From Candidatus Paraprevotella stercoravium (GTDB taxonomy: Bacteria; Bacteroidota; Bacteroidia; Bacteroidales; Bacteroidaceae), in assembly GCA_944320795.1 (NCBI GenBank), contig CALUIU010000001.1, forward strand, positions 1-64,000: a DNA stretch of 64,000 nt, given 5' to 3'. The number at the start of each line of letters is the position of its first letter. The first letter of the stretch is position 1. The position numbers and the translations under genes were made by a program. Under the pieces are notes generated by a model. It did not search any database. It was not told the origin of the DNA and saw only the letters and a program-made list of their open reading frames with translations. Shown one piece after another: positions 52,945 through 61,437 of this stretch.

Positions 52945-52976
52945 AGGATTTATTCAGTACAGAGCCTGCTTTTAAC

Positions 52977-53014
52977 AAAAAAAAGGCATCAAACCTAAGT
53001 TGATGCCTTCTTTT
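52977..53014 (-). terminator. Terminator of the FKBP cluster
   Basis: Arms GGCATCAA (52985-52992) and TTGATGCC (53000-53007) with a 7-nt loop, A-run before and T-run after, so it can also act on the plus strand. It ends the three-gene FKBP run 22 nt past its last stop. Confidence 0.75.
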
Positions 53015-53028
53015 TATTAAACAATATG

Positions 53029-53931
53029 CTATTTCACAATGTCCAAAAGCTCTACAGTGAAGATCAGTGCAGAGAAGGGAGGGATTTTTCCCGCTTCGCG
53101 TGCGCCATATCCCATTTCCTGTGGGATATACACTTCCCATTTTGATCCGACCGGCATTTTGGTCAGAATTTCGGTCCATCCCTTGATTACCTGCTTGCAA
53201 CCGAACACTGCCGGTTCGTTGCGTTTGTAGGAACTGTCAAAGACGGTACCATCGATGAGGCGACCTTCATAGTGTACTTTTACAGTTGAAGAATCGGCCG
53301 GAATGGCTCCTTTGCCTTCCTGCAAGATTTTATACTGTACACCACTAGGCAACACCTTTACCCCTTTTTCTTTGGCATTGGCTTTCAGGAATTCCTCTCC
53401 GGCCTTTCTGTTTGCGCCGAACCGCTTTTCCATTAAAGCATTCTGATAATAAGCCATCTGCTTCTTGGCCAGATCCTGCGCATGTGCCATGGTCATTTTT
53501 GTCGGCTGTCCGGCAATGGCTGTTCTGAATCCGTCAATGAACAGATTACTGTTTAAGGTCTTTACAGAATCGTTTCCCGCGATCTGCTTGTCGATTTGAG
53601 GAATGATCTGTGTCTCTACCTGCTTGCGGATTTCAATTCCAGCAGTATAAGCGATGGCTCTTTTGGCTTCTTCGCTGTTTGCGTCTGTATCAAAACCCTT
53701 CAGGAAATCATTCATGAATGCCATATCCACACCCATTCTTTCGGCCAAATATCTTTTTAAACCGTCTGTATTGGCCAGTCCGATGGCATAACTGAAAGTA
53801 TCTACTGAACAAGTATCTACTTTTTCTACAACATTCTTTTTCTTGTTTTTTCTGGTTTTGCGGGCATCGGCCTGACTTCCAAAGAAGGTGATCAGCGCCA
53901 ACGACATAATCAAGATTCTGGAATATTTCAT
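53029..53931 (-). CDS. FKBP-type peptidyl-prolyl isomerase, exported (third of three)
   Basis: 300 residues. A signal peptide (MKYSRILIMSLALITFFGSQADA) and a basic stretch precede an FkpA-like dimerisation domain (about 45-190). The C-terminal FKBP fold (about 200-300) contains VKVHYEGRLIDGTVFDSSY and PQEMGYGAREAGKIPPFSAL. It is likely a periplasmic foldase. It is the last of three tandem FKBPs, separated from the second by 7 nt, and is followed by a terminator. Confidence 0.9.
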   Translation of the reverse strand: MKYSRILIMSLALITFFGSQADARKTRKNKKKNVVEKVDTCSVDTFSYAIGLANTDGLKRYLAERMGVDMAFMNDFLKGFDTDANSEEAKRAIAYTAGIEIRKQVETQIIPQIDKQIAGNDSVKTLNSNLFIDGFRTAIAGQPTKMTMAHAQDLAKKQMAYYQNALMEKRFGANRKAGEEFLKANAKEKGVKVLPSGVQYKILQEGKGAIPADSSTVKVHYEGRLIDGTVFDSSYKRNEPAVFGCKQVIKGWTEILTKMPVGSKWEVYIPQEMGYGAREAGKIPPFSALIFTVELLDIVK

Positions 53932-53938
53932 TGCTTAA

Positions 53939-54811
53939 TTATTTTGTGCCCTCGATTCCAAGCAGTTCAATAGTAAATGTCAAGGCAGAGAATGGTTTGA
54001 TGTTTCCAGCCTCTCTAGCGCCGTAAGCCTGATCCTGTGGGATATAAACGATCCACTTAGATCCTACAGGCATGTGAGTCAAAGCCTCGGTCCATCCCGG
54101 AATAACCGCATTGCAGGCAAAAATAGCCGGATCTTTTTCTGTCTTGTCAAATACAGTTCCGTCGATCAGTTTACCTTCATAGTTTACCTTAACGCGTGAA
54201 GTATCGGCAGGGATAGCACCTTTACCTTCGGTAATTACCTCGTAGTATACACCGTTAGCCAAAGCCTTTACACCAGCTTTTTTAGCGATGTTTGCCATAT
54301 ATTCTTCACTCTTCTTCTTATTATCGCCATACTTCTTTTCGGTTTGCTCCTTTTTGATGCTTTCCATCTTCTTGGTCGCAATTTCCTGTGCCTGCTCTAC
54401 AGTCATGATGTCAGACTTGCCATTGATTCCGTTGATAAAGCCGGCCATGAAGTTTTTCAGACTGATAGTCTGTGTAGAATCCTCTCCGTAAAGTTCGTAG
54501 TTGATACCTTTCAGCATCTGCTGGCTGATCTGCTGGCCAATCTGTACACCGGCAAAATAAGCCATTTTCTTTTTGTCGTCTCCGGCATTTGCGCCTTCGT
54601 TCAGACCTCTGATGAAATCTGCCATGTCTGTGGTGTCAATACCCATAGCATTTGCCAGATATGGTTTCAAACCCTGAGTCTGAGCCAGACCGATAGAGTA
54701 GCTTAAAGAGTCAACATTGTTTTTCAGATCTGCTTTAGGAGCTCCAGACTTAGAGCATGATGCCATGGTAGCTACCAGGGCAGCTGCCATCATAAAACTT
54801 GTCTTTTTCAT
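53939..54811 (-). CDS. FKBP-type peptidyl-prolyl isomerase, lipoprotein (second of three)
   Basis: 290 residues. The lipobox TMASC19 predicts a lipid-anchored protein. An FkpA-like N-terminal domain (DMADFIRGLNEGANAGDDKK) precedes an FKBP domain (VKVNYEGKLIDGTVFDKTE, PQDQAYGAREAGNIKPFSAL). It should assist folding of envelope proteins. It is similar to the next gene (53029-53931) over most of its length, so these are recent paralogues. Confidence 0.9.
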   Translation of the reverse strand: MKKTSFMMAAALVATMASCSKSGAPKADLKNNVDSLSYSIGLAQTQGLKPYLANAMGIDTTDMADFIRGLNEGANAGDDKKKMAYFAGVQIGQQISQQMLKGINYELYGEDSTQTISLKNFMAGFINGINGKSDIMTVEQAQEIATKKMESIKKEQTEKKYGDNKKKSEEYMANIAKKAGVKALANGVYYEVITEGKGAIPADTSRVKVNYEGKLIDGTVFDKTEKDPAIFACNAVIPGWTEALTHMPVGSKWIVYIPQDQAYGAREAGNIKPFSALTFTIELLGIEGTK

Positions 54812-54849
54812 TGTTATATCTAATTATTAAAGTTATACTATTGGGGTTA

Positions 54850-55434
54850 TTAAAGCACCTCGATGAGTTCTACATCGAAAATCAGAGTGCTGTAAGGAGG
54901 AATAGACGCACCGGCTCCGCGTGCTCCGTATCCCAGTTCGTAAGGGATAAAGAAACGGAACTTGCTACCTTCCTTCATCAGCTGCAAACCTTCGGTCCAA
55001 CCGGCGATCACACCGTTCAGAGGGAATGTAGCCGGGGTGCCGCGCTGCAGGCTACTGTCGAACAGAGAACCGTCGATGAGCATACCTTCATAGTGGCATT
55101 TTACCTGATCGGTAGCTTTCGGGCTCTTACCGTTACCCTCGCTCAATACCATGTACTGCAAACCAGAAGCTGTAGTGATCACACCTTCTTTCTCGGCGTT
55201 CTTTTTCAGGAACTCGATGCCGGCAGATTTCATCTCTTTTGCCTGCTCTTCCTCTTTCTCCTGGAGATATTTATTGACGATTTGTTGTGCTTCCTTATGA
55301 GAAACAGCCAGTTCGTTATTGTTCAGCACATCCTTAATCGCTTGTGCAAAGTCATCCACACAGATATCCTTGGCATTCATGCTGCTCAGTTGCTGGCCGA
55401 TACCCAAACCTAATGCATAGCTAATCTTATCCAT
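54850..55434 (-). CDS. FKBP-type peptidyl-prolyl isomerase, cytoplasmic FklB type (first of three)
   Basis: 194 residues with no signal peptide: an N-terminal dimerisation domain (about 1-85) and an FKBP domain (VKCHYEGMLIDGSLFDSSLQ, LGYGARGAGASIPPYSTL). FklB-like proteins are cytoplasmic foldases. It opens the cluster behind a -7 box at 55481-55488. The three genes together cover cytoplasm, lipid-anchored and soluble exported forms. Confidence 0.9.
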   Translation of the reverse strand: MDKISYALGLGIGQQLSSMNAKDICVDDFAQAIKDVLNNNELAVSHKEAQQIVNKYLQEKEEEQAKEMKSAGIEFLKKNAEKEGVITTASGLQYMVLSEGNGKSPKATDQVKCHYEGMLIDGSLFDSSLQRGTPATFPLNGVIAGWTEGLQLMKEGSKFRFFIPYELGYGARGAGASIPPYSTLIFDVELIEVL

Positions 55435-55480
55435 TTCTTAAATTGTTGTATGATTTAAATTCAGTATTTTTTCACGGGCG

Positions 55481-55488
55481 CAAAGTTA
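55481..55488 (-). promoter_or_regulatory. -7 box of the FKBP cluster
   Basis: TAACTTTG on the minus strand matches TAnnTTTG, 46 nt before the FklB-type start. Confidence 0.5.
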
Positions 55489-55675
55489 ATAGTTTTCGCT
55501 GACTAAATCTTGCATCACCCGTTTATTTTTCTTTTTTTTGTATAAATAACGATAGCTTGTTCAAAAACATACAGTTTATGAATGAATCCGGTATGTATCA
55601 CGGATAAATCCTGCTGAAATCATCAGGAGCGAGCAATTGTCCTGGCGCATATTTCTGTTTGTAGCTTTTTATTTG

Positions 55676-55683
55676 TATTTTTG
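55676..55683 (+). promoter_or_regulatory. -7 box of the sirtuin gene
   Basis: TATTTTTG matches TAnnTTTG, 29 nt before the ATG at 55713. A TTTG at 55658-55661 is only 14 nt upstream, too close for a normal -33 element. Confidence 0.5.
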
Positions 55684-55712
55684 TAGAAGATGGATATAAT
55701 GTTTCTTATAGC

Positions 55713-56423
55713 ATGAAAAAGATTGTCGTATTGACCGGAGCAGGCATGTCTGCCGAAAGCGGAATCACAACCTTTCGCGATTCCAATGGTTTGTGGGAAC
55801 AGTTCCGGGTGGAGGATGTGGCTTCGATAGAAGGTTATGAGCGCAACCCCCAGCTGGTGTTGCAGTTCTACAACGACCGCCGTCGGCAGCTGGCTGATGT
55901 GGAGCCTTGTGCGGGGCACAGACAGCTGGCCGAGATGGAAAGAGATTATCAAATGGTGATTGTGACGCAGAATGTAGATAATCTGCATGAGCGCGCCGGA
56001 AGCACGAATGTGATTCATCTGCATGGCGAACTGACAAAAGCCACTTCTTCGCGTAATCCGAATGACGCGCGTTGTATTGTGGATATTCCGGTGGACCATG
56101 AGATCCGATGGGGTGATCAGGCCAAGGACGGGTCGCAGTTGCGTCCGTTTATCGTGTGGTTTGGTGAGCCGGTGCCGATGATTGAGAAAGCCATAGAGGA
56201 AGTGCAGACGGCTGATATATTCGTGATTATCGGAACCTCGCTCAATGTTTATCCGGCGGCCGGACTGATTCATTATGTTTCTCCTTCCGTTCCAGTGTAT
56301 CTGATTGATCCCAAGCCGGTAGAAACTCATGGAGCGCGAGGCATTCAGTTTATTCAGAAAGGAGCGTCGGAAGGTGTGGCAGAGCTGATTGATTTATTAA
56401 AGAATCCTAAAACTGCTCTGTAA
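55713..56423 (+). CDS. cobB: Sir2-family NAD-dependent deacylase (zinc cysteines absent)
   Basis: 236 residues. NAD-binding loop [15 protein letters not shown] (about 9-23), NVDN at 87-90 and catalytic His104 in IHLHGE are intact. Y53 and R56 reproduce the YxxR pair that marks class III desuccinylases/demalonylases (SIRT5/CobB-like). The usual four zinc cysteines are missing: the CxxC position reads SSRN, and only C66 and C121 occur. The structural zinc site seems lost or replaced. The gene is followed by rubredoxin after 79 nt. Confidence 0.85.
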   Translation: MKKIVVLTGAGMSAESGITTFRDSNGLWEQFRVEDVASIEGYERNPQLVLQFYNDRRRQLADVEPCAGHRQLAEMERDYQMVIVTQNVDNLHERAGSTNVIHLHGELTKATSSRNPNDARCIVDIPVDHEIRWGDQAKDGSQLRPFIVWFGEPVPMIEKAIEEVQTADIFVIIGTSLNVYPAAGLIHYVSPSVPVYLIDPKPVETHGARGIQFIQKGASEGVAELIDLLKNPKTAL

Positions 56424-56502
56424 TCAGTCCAAATGTGTATTTTATTTATTATACTTGCACCAGAGAATTAAATTAGAATATAGAAAATTAAAATTAAGTG
56501 AG

Positions 56503-56667
56503 ATGAAAAAGTATATTTGTACAGTTTGCCAGTGGGTTTATGATCCAGTTGTAGGTGATCCGGATTCAGGTATTGCACCAGGAACAGCATTCGAGGATAT
56601 TCCAGAGGATTGGGTATGCCCATTGTGCGGAGTAGGAAAGGATGACTTCGAGGTTTGCGAAGACTAA
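56503..56667 (+). CDS. Rubredoxin
   Basis: 54 residues from the ATG at 56503 ([15 protein letters not shown]); a longer frame to 56455 is less likely. The two CxxC pairs (CTVC and CPLC) coordinate one iron, and the Gly/Pro-rich spacer is standard. Rubredoxin carries single electrons, often for oxygen or peroxide detoxification in anaerobes. A near-match -7 box (TATACTTG, 56450-56457) suggests its own promoter. A terminator follows at 56706-56739. Confidence 0.93.
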   Translation: MKKYICTVCQWVYDPVVGDPDSGIAPGTAFEDIPEDWVCPLCGVGKDDFEVCED

Positions 56668-56705
56668 TTCTCCTTTCTTGAATTCAATAAAGAAATAGAT
56701 TAAGA

Positions 56706-56739
56706 ATGCGCTCGGCATAGCCGGGCGCATTTGTTTTTT
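56706..56739 (+). terminator. Terminator of the rubredoxin gene
   Basis: Arms 56706-56716 and 56720-56730 pair with one wobble around a 3-nt loop, followed by a T-run, 39 nt past the stop. Confidence 0.8.
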
Positions 56740-56783
56740 GTAAGTTTTTATGATACTAAAAGAACTGTTTTTGGAGGTTCGAA

Positions 56784-56847
56784 AAATTCGTCCCGACGAT
56801 TCTCTCAATTCGTCAGGACAAAATGGAAAAATCGTCGGGACGAATTT
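56784..56847. repeat. REP-like inverted repeat with three TCGTCnnGAC dyads
   Basis: Two 18-bp perfect inverted arms (56784-56801 and 56830-56847), each containing the short dyad CGTC-nn-GACG (CC or GG in the middle), enclose a 28-nt loop. The loop holds a third, degenerate copy (AATTCGTCAGGAC, 56808-56820). The AT flanks AATT and AATT extend the arms. The element lies between a convergent terminator pair, away from genes. Confidence 0.7.
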
Positions 56848-56991
56848 ACAAAAAGAACAGGAAAAATTTTTCTGTTAGCTTAATTTGTTGAAATTCAATC
56901 AGATATATTGTTGTTATCCCCTTTCTTCCTATTTATTCCTTTTGTCTTGATATTTTACTGTTGTATACTTCTTCAGGAATATGGAAAAACA

Positions 56992-57031
56992 TAAAAAAAG
57001 AACTGTATCGTCACAAAAGTACGATACAGTT
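56992..57031 (-). terminator. Terminator of the endonuclease/Ig/peptide unit
   Basis: Arms 57001-57011 and 57021-57031 are perfect (AACTGTATCGT), loop 9 nt, and the minus strand continues with a T-run at 57000-56993. It ends the three-gene minus-strand unit 26 nt past the peptide stop. Confidence 0.8.
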
Positions 57032-57056
57032 CCCTGATGAAATTTAGAGATTTTTA

Positions 57057-57212
57057 TTATTCACCCCATACATTAAAATTATTCTCTTCATTGCTCAATT
57101 GGGTACTGTTACTTACTTCATCATTAATACCCATTGATGCACTTAACAGTTGGCTTTCAGCCTCAACCTGCATCAGCTCCATTTTGGGAGCCTGATAGAT
57201 TCTCTTTTTCAT
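57057..57212 (-). CDS. Small peptide (51 aa) of the MKKxYxxP type
   Basis: Too short for standard ORF finders. The start ATG at 57212 reads MKKRIYQAPKMELMQVEAE and ends NFNVWGE, with the stop at 57057-57059. The N-terminal MKK-Y-x-P-x-hydrophobic pattern is a recurring small-ORF family in Bacteroides, often beside secreted proteins or peptidases. The middle is Ser/Asn/Glu-rich and has no membrane helix. It sits 14 nt after the Ig/anchor gene and just before a terminator, so it is co-transcribed. The function is unknown. Confidence 0.75.
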   Translation of the reverse strand: MKKRIYQAPKMELMQVEAESQLLSASMGINDEVSNSTQLSNEENNFNVWGE

Positions 57213-57226
57213 GATCTATTTGTTTT

Positions 57227-59068
57227 TTATTTGATTACTTTCTTACCGTTGACAATATAGATTCCTTTTTTCAAGCCGTTCAAAGCTTGGCTTTCTTTAA
57301 CCTGCTTGCGTACGATGATACCATCGATGGTGTAAACATTAACGAGAGCTTCGCCGTTTTCAACCTGACCGATACCAGTTGTTCCGTCGCCTTCCAGGCC
57401 AAATCCTCTAACGTTCTTTGCTACTGTAGTAGTCAGAGCCAGATATGCCTTGTTTGCTTCGTTCTGGAATGCAGCACCGTTCTCAGCAGCCCAGTAGAAT
57501 CCGAGGTTCTTACCGCCATTGTCATAAGACAGCTTGTAGAACAAGCAGTTTTCACCTTCGGTGGTAGCAGCTGTGGTAGAACCTTTCAGCAGGTTGTTTG
57601 CAGGAGCTTCTTCTTCTGAATTAGAAACCTCGCATACATATTCTTTGGCATCAGCCTGAATCAGAACAGCTGTATTTGCAGGAACAACACTACCAGCGGC
57701 ATACTTCCAGTCGATAGTCAGATTCTTGTTTTCTACACCTGTAACGATACCTGCTTTCATGTTCTCTGCAACAACCCAAGCCTGATTGGTGAAGTAAGTT
57801 GCATAACCTGCGTCAGAAACAGAGATGGTCAAGGTTGCCGGTTCGGCTTTCTTAACCAAGATATTAGTAACTTCCCAACCTGATTGCTTCTCATCTGTGC
57901 TCTTGTATTGGAAACCGATTTGAATCTTCTTGCCGCAATAAGCCTGCAATGCTATTTCGCCAGAAGAAACAAATTTTGACCAACCTCCTGATGCTTCTGG
58001 ATAATTAGGAATGATTAATTGTGTCCAATCTTCTGAGTTTTCTTCTTTTATCCAAAGTGTGAAATCTACTTTCGGATCATTATTCCCAATATAACCGATT
58101 GCCTGATCAAAAGTTAAGGTAGCATTAGCAACTTCTGAAAGATCGATAGAAGGAGATGCGAGCATTTCTGTCTGTGCTCCTTTATTATATGCATTGATGA
58201 CAGCATAAGATGTTCCATTGTAGGTTCCTGTACCCCAAAGCTCTCCGGTGCTTGTGAATCCATTCAGACCGTTCGCAAAACTTTCAGTGAAAAGAATGCT
58301 AGGATCAACAACAATCAGAGTGTATGATGCAGAACCTGCCGCATAAGTGTCGGTAGCAGCAATAGAAGCTGTAATGGTTGTTGTTCCTGCTGCAATAGCT
58401 GTAACATTACCGCTATTATCTACTGTAGCAATCTCAGGGTTACTGCTTTTATAGGTAATCTCTCCGTCAGAAACAGTTGTAAAATTAGGTGCAGAGAATG
58501 CTTCTCCCAAAGTGCAAGTTGCAGATTCTGCAGAGAAAGCACATTTAGGATCTTCTAACTCAGTACCTGAATTATATGTTATAGAAATAGTTTTAAAACA
58601 GAACTGAGCAGCTTTACCACTTTCTGTTCCTAAATCAACCTTACTAGGAATATTTATAGAAAAAGAGGTTGCATTTCCTGACCAAATGACTTTTTCAAGT
58701 CCTTCATATTCCAATAAACCATTGTCTGTAGTCATGGTTGCTAAGCGTTTCTGATTTGAAACAGTGAACTCTACTTTTGTTATTGCCACTTTTCCTATGC
58801 TTTCAATAGTTACAGTTCCATTTGCATAGATACGGACATCATTGCCAGAAGAATTAACTGTAGGATTGGTTTGTCCAGAATTTTTGTCTGCAATAATTTT
58901 AATTTGGTTGTCTTGAGAGGTTCCAATTATAGTAGAAAGTTTTTCTGTTACTCCCTCCCAAGTAAAATCGTGTGTCATGTCTGTATAACTGACTTGGGCA
59001 AGCATGTTATTGCTACACAAAATCAGGCAGACAACACTAAGAAATGTTTTTAAGATACCTGTTTTCAT
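57227..59068 (-). CDS. Secreted Ig-like/choice-of-anchor protein with C-terminal module and sorting-like tail
   Basis: 613 residues. A signal peptide (ending NNMLAQ) is followed by an unassigned region, a bacterial Ig2 domain at about 180-255 (ITYKSSNPEIATVDNSGNVT) and a choice-of-anchor J / cleaved-adhesin-like domain at about 258-410 (ILFTESFANGLNGF). The C-terminal ~200-residue module is shared with the neighbour. The final ~35 residues (NVYTIDGIIVRKQ, GLKKGIYIVNGKKVIK) resemble por-type C-terminal sorting tails. It is probably cell-surface or released, with unknown ligand. It starts 30 nt after the endonuclease gene. Confidence 0.8.
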   Translation of the reverse strand: MKTGILKTFLSVVCLILCSNNMLAQVSYTDMTHDFTWEGVTEKLSTIIGTSQDNQIKIIADKNSGQTNPTVNSSGNDVRIYANGTVTIESIGKVAITKVEFTVSNQKRLATMTTDNGLLEYEGLEKVIWSGNATSFSINIPSKVDLGTESGKAAQFCFKTISITYNSGTELEDPKCAFSAESATCTLGEAFSAPNFTTVSDGEITYKSSNPEIATVDNSGNVTAIAAGTTTITASIAATDTYAAGSASYTLIVVDPSILFTESFANGLNGFTSTGELWGTGTYNGTSYAVINAYNKGAQTEMLASPSIDLSEVANATLTFDQAIGYIGNNDPKVDFTLWIKEENSEDWTQLIIPNYPEASGGWSKFVSSGEIALQAYCGKKIQIGFQYKSTDEKQSGWEVTNILVKKAEPATLTISVSDAGYATYFTNQAWVVAENMKAGIVTGVENKNLTIDWKYAAGSVVPANTAVLIQADAKEYVCEVSNSEEEAPANNLLKGSTTAATTEGENCLFYKLSYDNGGKNLGFYWAAENGAAFQNEANKAYLALTTTVAKNVRGFGLEGDGTTGIGQVENGEALVNVYTIDGIIVRKQVKESQALNGLKKGIYIVNGKKVIK

Positions 59069-59098
59069 AACTAAAGATTTTAAATTATTAACAATTGT

Positions 59099-61276
59099 TT
59101 ATTTTAGTACTTTCTTTCCATTGATCAAATAGATACCAGCGGGCAGTCCGTCCAATGCTCCTCGTTCCTGAACTTGTTTCCGGATCAAAGTTCCGCTGAT
59201 AGAGTAGACGTTTATCAGCTTATGTTTATTGTTTATGGTTTGCTGAATGCCAGTCGGCTTTTCCAAACTCAAATATTTGATGCCGTTTGCATTTACTTTC
59301 GGTACAGCCAAGTATGCTTTATGTGCAGCATTGGTAAAGGCACCACCGTTTTCTGCTCCCCAATAGAAGCCAAGCGGTTGGTTCACATCCTCTGCCAGTT
59401 TATAGAACAGACAGTCTGTTCCTTCCGTTAGGGCTTCTTCTGTACTTCCTTTCAGCCAATTCGTTGCAGGTTTTTCTCCCTCTGTTTGACTGATATTGCA
59501 GATATAATCTCCGCTGTTACCTTTAATCAGCACTCCGGTTTCGCTTGGAATTACCGATCCGCCCTGATAAGCCCATTCGATATTCACATAGTTGTCCGGT
59601 GATTGAATGCCAGTTACAATTCCGGCCTGAAGACCTGCTGGCAGATAAAAAGCTTGGTTGCCGTAATAAGTTGCATAGCCGCAATCGCTGATGGTAAAGT
59701 TTACAGATTGCATCTTGTATAAGCAAACCGCTTTCTGTGCTGATTCGTAGCAGGCAAATCGTGGATGATCGGAATTATACTGAATGCTTCGTGTGTTGTA
59801 AGCACAGCTGATAATCCGTGTACCATTTTCATTGATTTCGATCTTCCACTGAGCATTCTTGCTGTCTTTGTCGGTTGTGGTATGCAGTTTGTTGCCACTG
59901 CTGTTCAAAGATACATAGCATTTACCCGTTGCATCGTAGAAGGTGTATTGACCGGTAGTACCTCCTAGTACAAAAGTATAAGGTTGTCCGTTGCCATTAA
60001 CTTCTGTGAAGATAGAGCCATTGTCAAAGCTGATTTCGCCATATCCGCGGATATCTTTGCCTTGTGCTCCCATGGCTACACTGAGTTCTTCGCACACGAT
60101 GAGATATTGTGCACCCGGTGTCAGATCTGCTGTAGAGGTTACCGGAGTGAAGCTCCATAGACCAGATACAGACGGAATATCCCCACCGTCATTGTTTACG
60201 ATATATTGTGCGGTAACACTGGTACTTTTCTTTCCTTCCAAGACAGCATACGCTGTGATGGTTGTACTTTCATTGATGGTCAGATTGGCCGGATTGGCAA
60301 CCTGTATCTCGGTTCCTCCATTCAGAGAATATACAATCTGTGCTCCTGGTGTTCCGGTTTGGATCTGGATATTGGTGCCTTTGCTTACAGTGCCTGATGC
60401 CGGAGTAAATACCGGAGCCATTACCTGAGTGTCACCACCTTCGCCACTTCCGTCATAATTCTCAGAGTCGAAGATGACGTCCATTTTTTCGCCCCAGATA
60501 TATTCTTCCAAGCCCGGGAAGTCGATAAACGGATTACGGTTCTTTTGAAGTTTGTATACTTCGTTGTTTCGGTTTATCTCCTTTTCGCTTACCGGATCCT
60601 CTTCGGCCCAGCGCAGCAGCATGGTGATGGCCCATTCGGTATAAGCCGGATACTTGTTTCCGGCCAGCATCGGGCAACTCCAATTGGCAATCTGGTTTTC
60701 GTAGCAGGTTGCCATATAGAAATAGGTACGGGCAAAGTCGCCTTTGTATTCATCGGCCGGTTCAAACACTGTGCCGCTATATCCAGGAGTGGAAGAGGGG
60801 CCTAGCTTACTGAAGCCTCCATGGGATGTATAAGTCGGATGGTCAGTTTCTCCGAAAGGATAATTACTGCGACGTCCATTTACATAGCCATCAGTAGGGT
60901 AAAGATGGAACAGGTCCGTGTACATGGGACGAGCATCGTTGAACCAACTTTTCGGGAAAGAGTGTTCGCGGTTATACACATCACCTTCTCCCTTGTAACT
61001 TCCAGCCTGATCTGCTCCAAAAACAAAATTCGTACTGGAAGAATACATGTCCCATACTTTTCCGTCGTCTCTTCTATCCGTAGTTCTGAAGGCGTCCCAC
61101 AAGGCATCATAGCTTAATGCGGTGTGATTGTAAATTACTTTGTAGAGAGCGGTTTTAAGACTAGCCCCACAATATCCGTCGGCAGAACTATAGTAGCCGC
61201 TTGGAATTTGAGCGAATAGCTGAATAAGTACACTTTGCAGTGTGAATAATACCAAAAAACGTTTCATTCTTTTCAA
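59099..61276 (-). CDS. Secreted endonuclease I-family protein with C-terminal module and sorting-like tail
   Basis: 725 residues. A signal peptide precedes an endonuclease I (EndA, His-Me finger) domain at about 20-270: NREHSFPKSWFNDARPMYTD and YPTDGYVNGRRSNYPFGE carry the metal/His site. A CHB_HEX-like beta domain (about 285-360), an unassigned beta-trefoil-like stretch (about 368-520), the ~200-residue module shared with the neighbour and a sorting-like tail (LPAGIYLINGKKVLK) follow. It should degrade nucleic acid outside the cell. It opens the unit that ends at the peptide gene. Confidence 0.85.
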   Translation of the reverse strand: MKRMKRFLVLFTLQSVLIQLFAQIPSGYYSSADGYCGASLKTALYKVIYNHTALSYDALWDAFRTTDRRDDGKVWDMYSSSTNFVFGADQAGSYKGEGDVYNREHSFPKSWFNDARPMYTDLFHLYPTDGYVNGRRSNYPFGETDHPTYTSHGGFSKLGPSSTPGYSGTVFEPADEYKGDFARTYFYMATCYENQIANWSCPMLAGNKYPAYTEWAITMLLRWAEEDPVSEKEINRNNEVYKLQKNRNPFIDFPGLEEYIWGEKMDVIFDSENYDGSGEGGDTQVMAPVFTPASGTVSKGTNIQIQTGTPGAQIVYSLNGGTEIQVANPANLTINESTTITAYAVLEGKKSTSVTAQYIVNNDGGDIPSVSGLWSFTPVTSTADLTPGAQYLIVCEELSVAMGAQGKDIRGYGEISFDNGSIFTEVNGNGQPYTFVLGGTTGQYTFYDATGKCYVSLNSSGNKLHTTTDKDSKNAQWKIEINENGTRIISCAYNTRSIQYNSDHPRFACYESAQKAVCLYKMQSVNFTISDCGYATYYGNQAFYLPAGLQAGIVTGIQSPDNYVNIEWAYQGGSVIPSETGVLIKGNSGDYICNISQTEGEKPATNWLKGSTEEALTEGTDCLFYKLAEDVNQPLGFYWGAENGGAFTNAAHKAYLAVPKVNANGIKYLSLEKPTGIQQTINNKHKLINVYSISGTLIRKQVQERGALDGLPAGIYLINGKKVLK

Positions 61277-61437
61277 ATAGATCTATTTTGCTGTAAATGT
61301 ATGAATTTTAGAATTAAATGGCGAATTTTACGGTTCCTTTTTTCCCCGAATTGATTATTCTTGTTAAAATAAGGGCGCATGTAATCTAAATGTCACAGAT
61401 TTGAAAAAGATGATGCACCCTGTACCGTCAATGATAT

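Larger units (their letters stand above)
55435..55712. other. Divergent promoter region between the FKBP cluster and cobB
   Basis: 278 nt without a gene. It contains the -7 boxes of the FKBP unit (55481-55488) and of the sirtuin gene (55676-55683). The middle (55500-55640) is AT-rich with no further recognisable element. Confidence 0.55.
56740..57056. other. Gene-free stretch with inverted repeats
   Basis: No coding frame. It contains the REP-like repeat at 56784-56847 and the terminator of the peptide operon at 56992-57031. The part between (56848-56991) is AT-rich and shows nothing I can identify. Confidence 0.6.
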
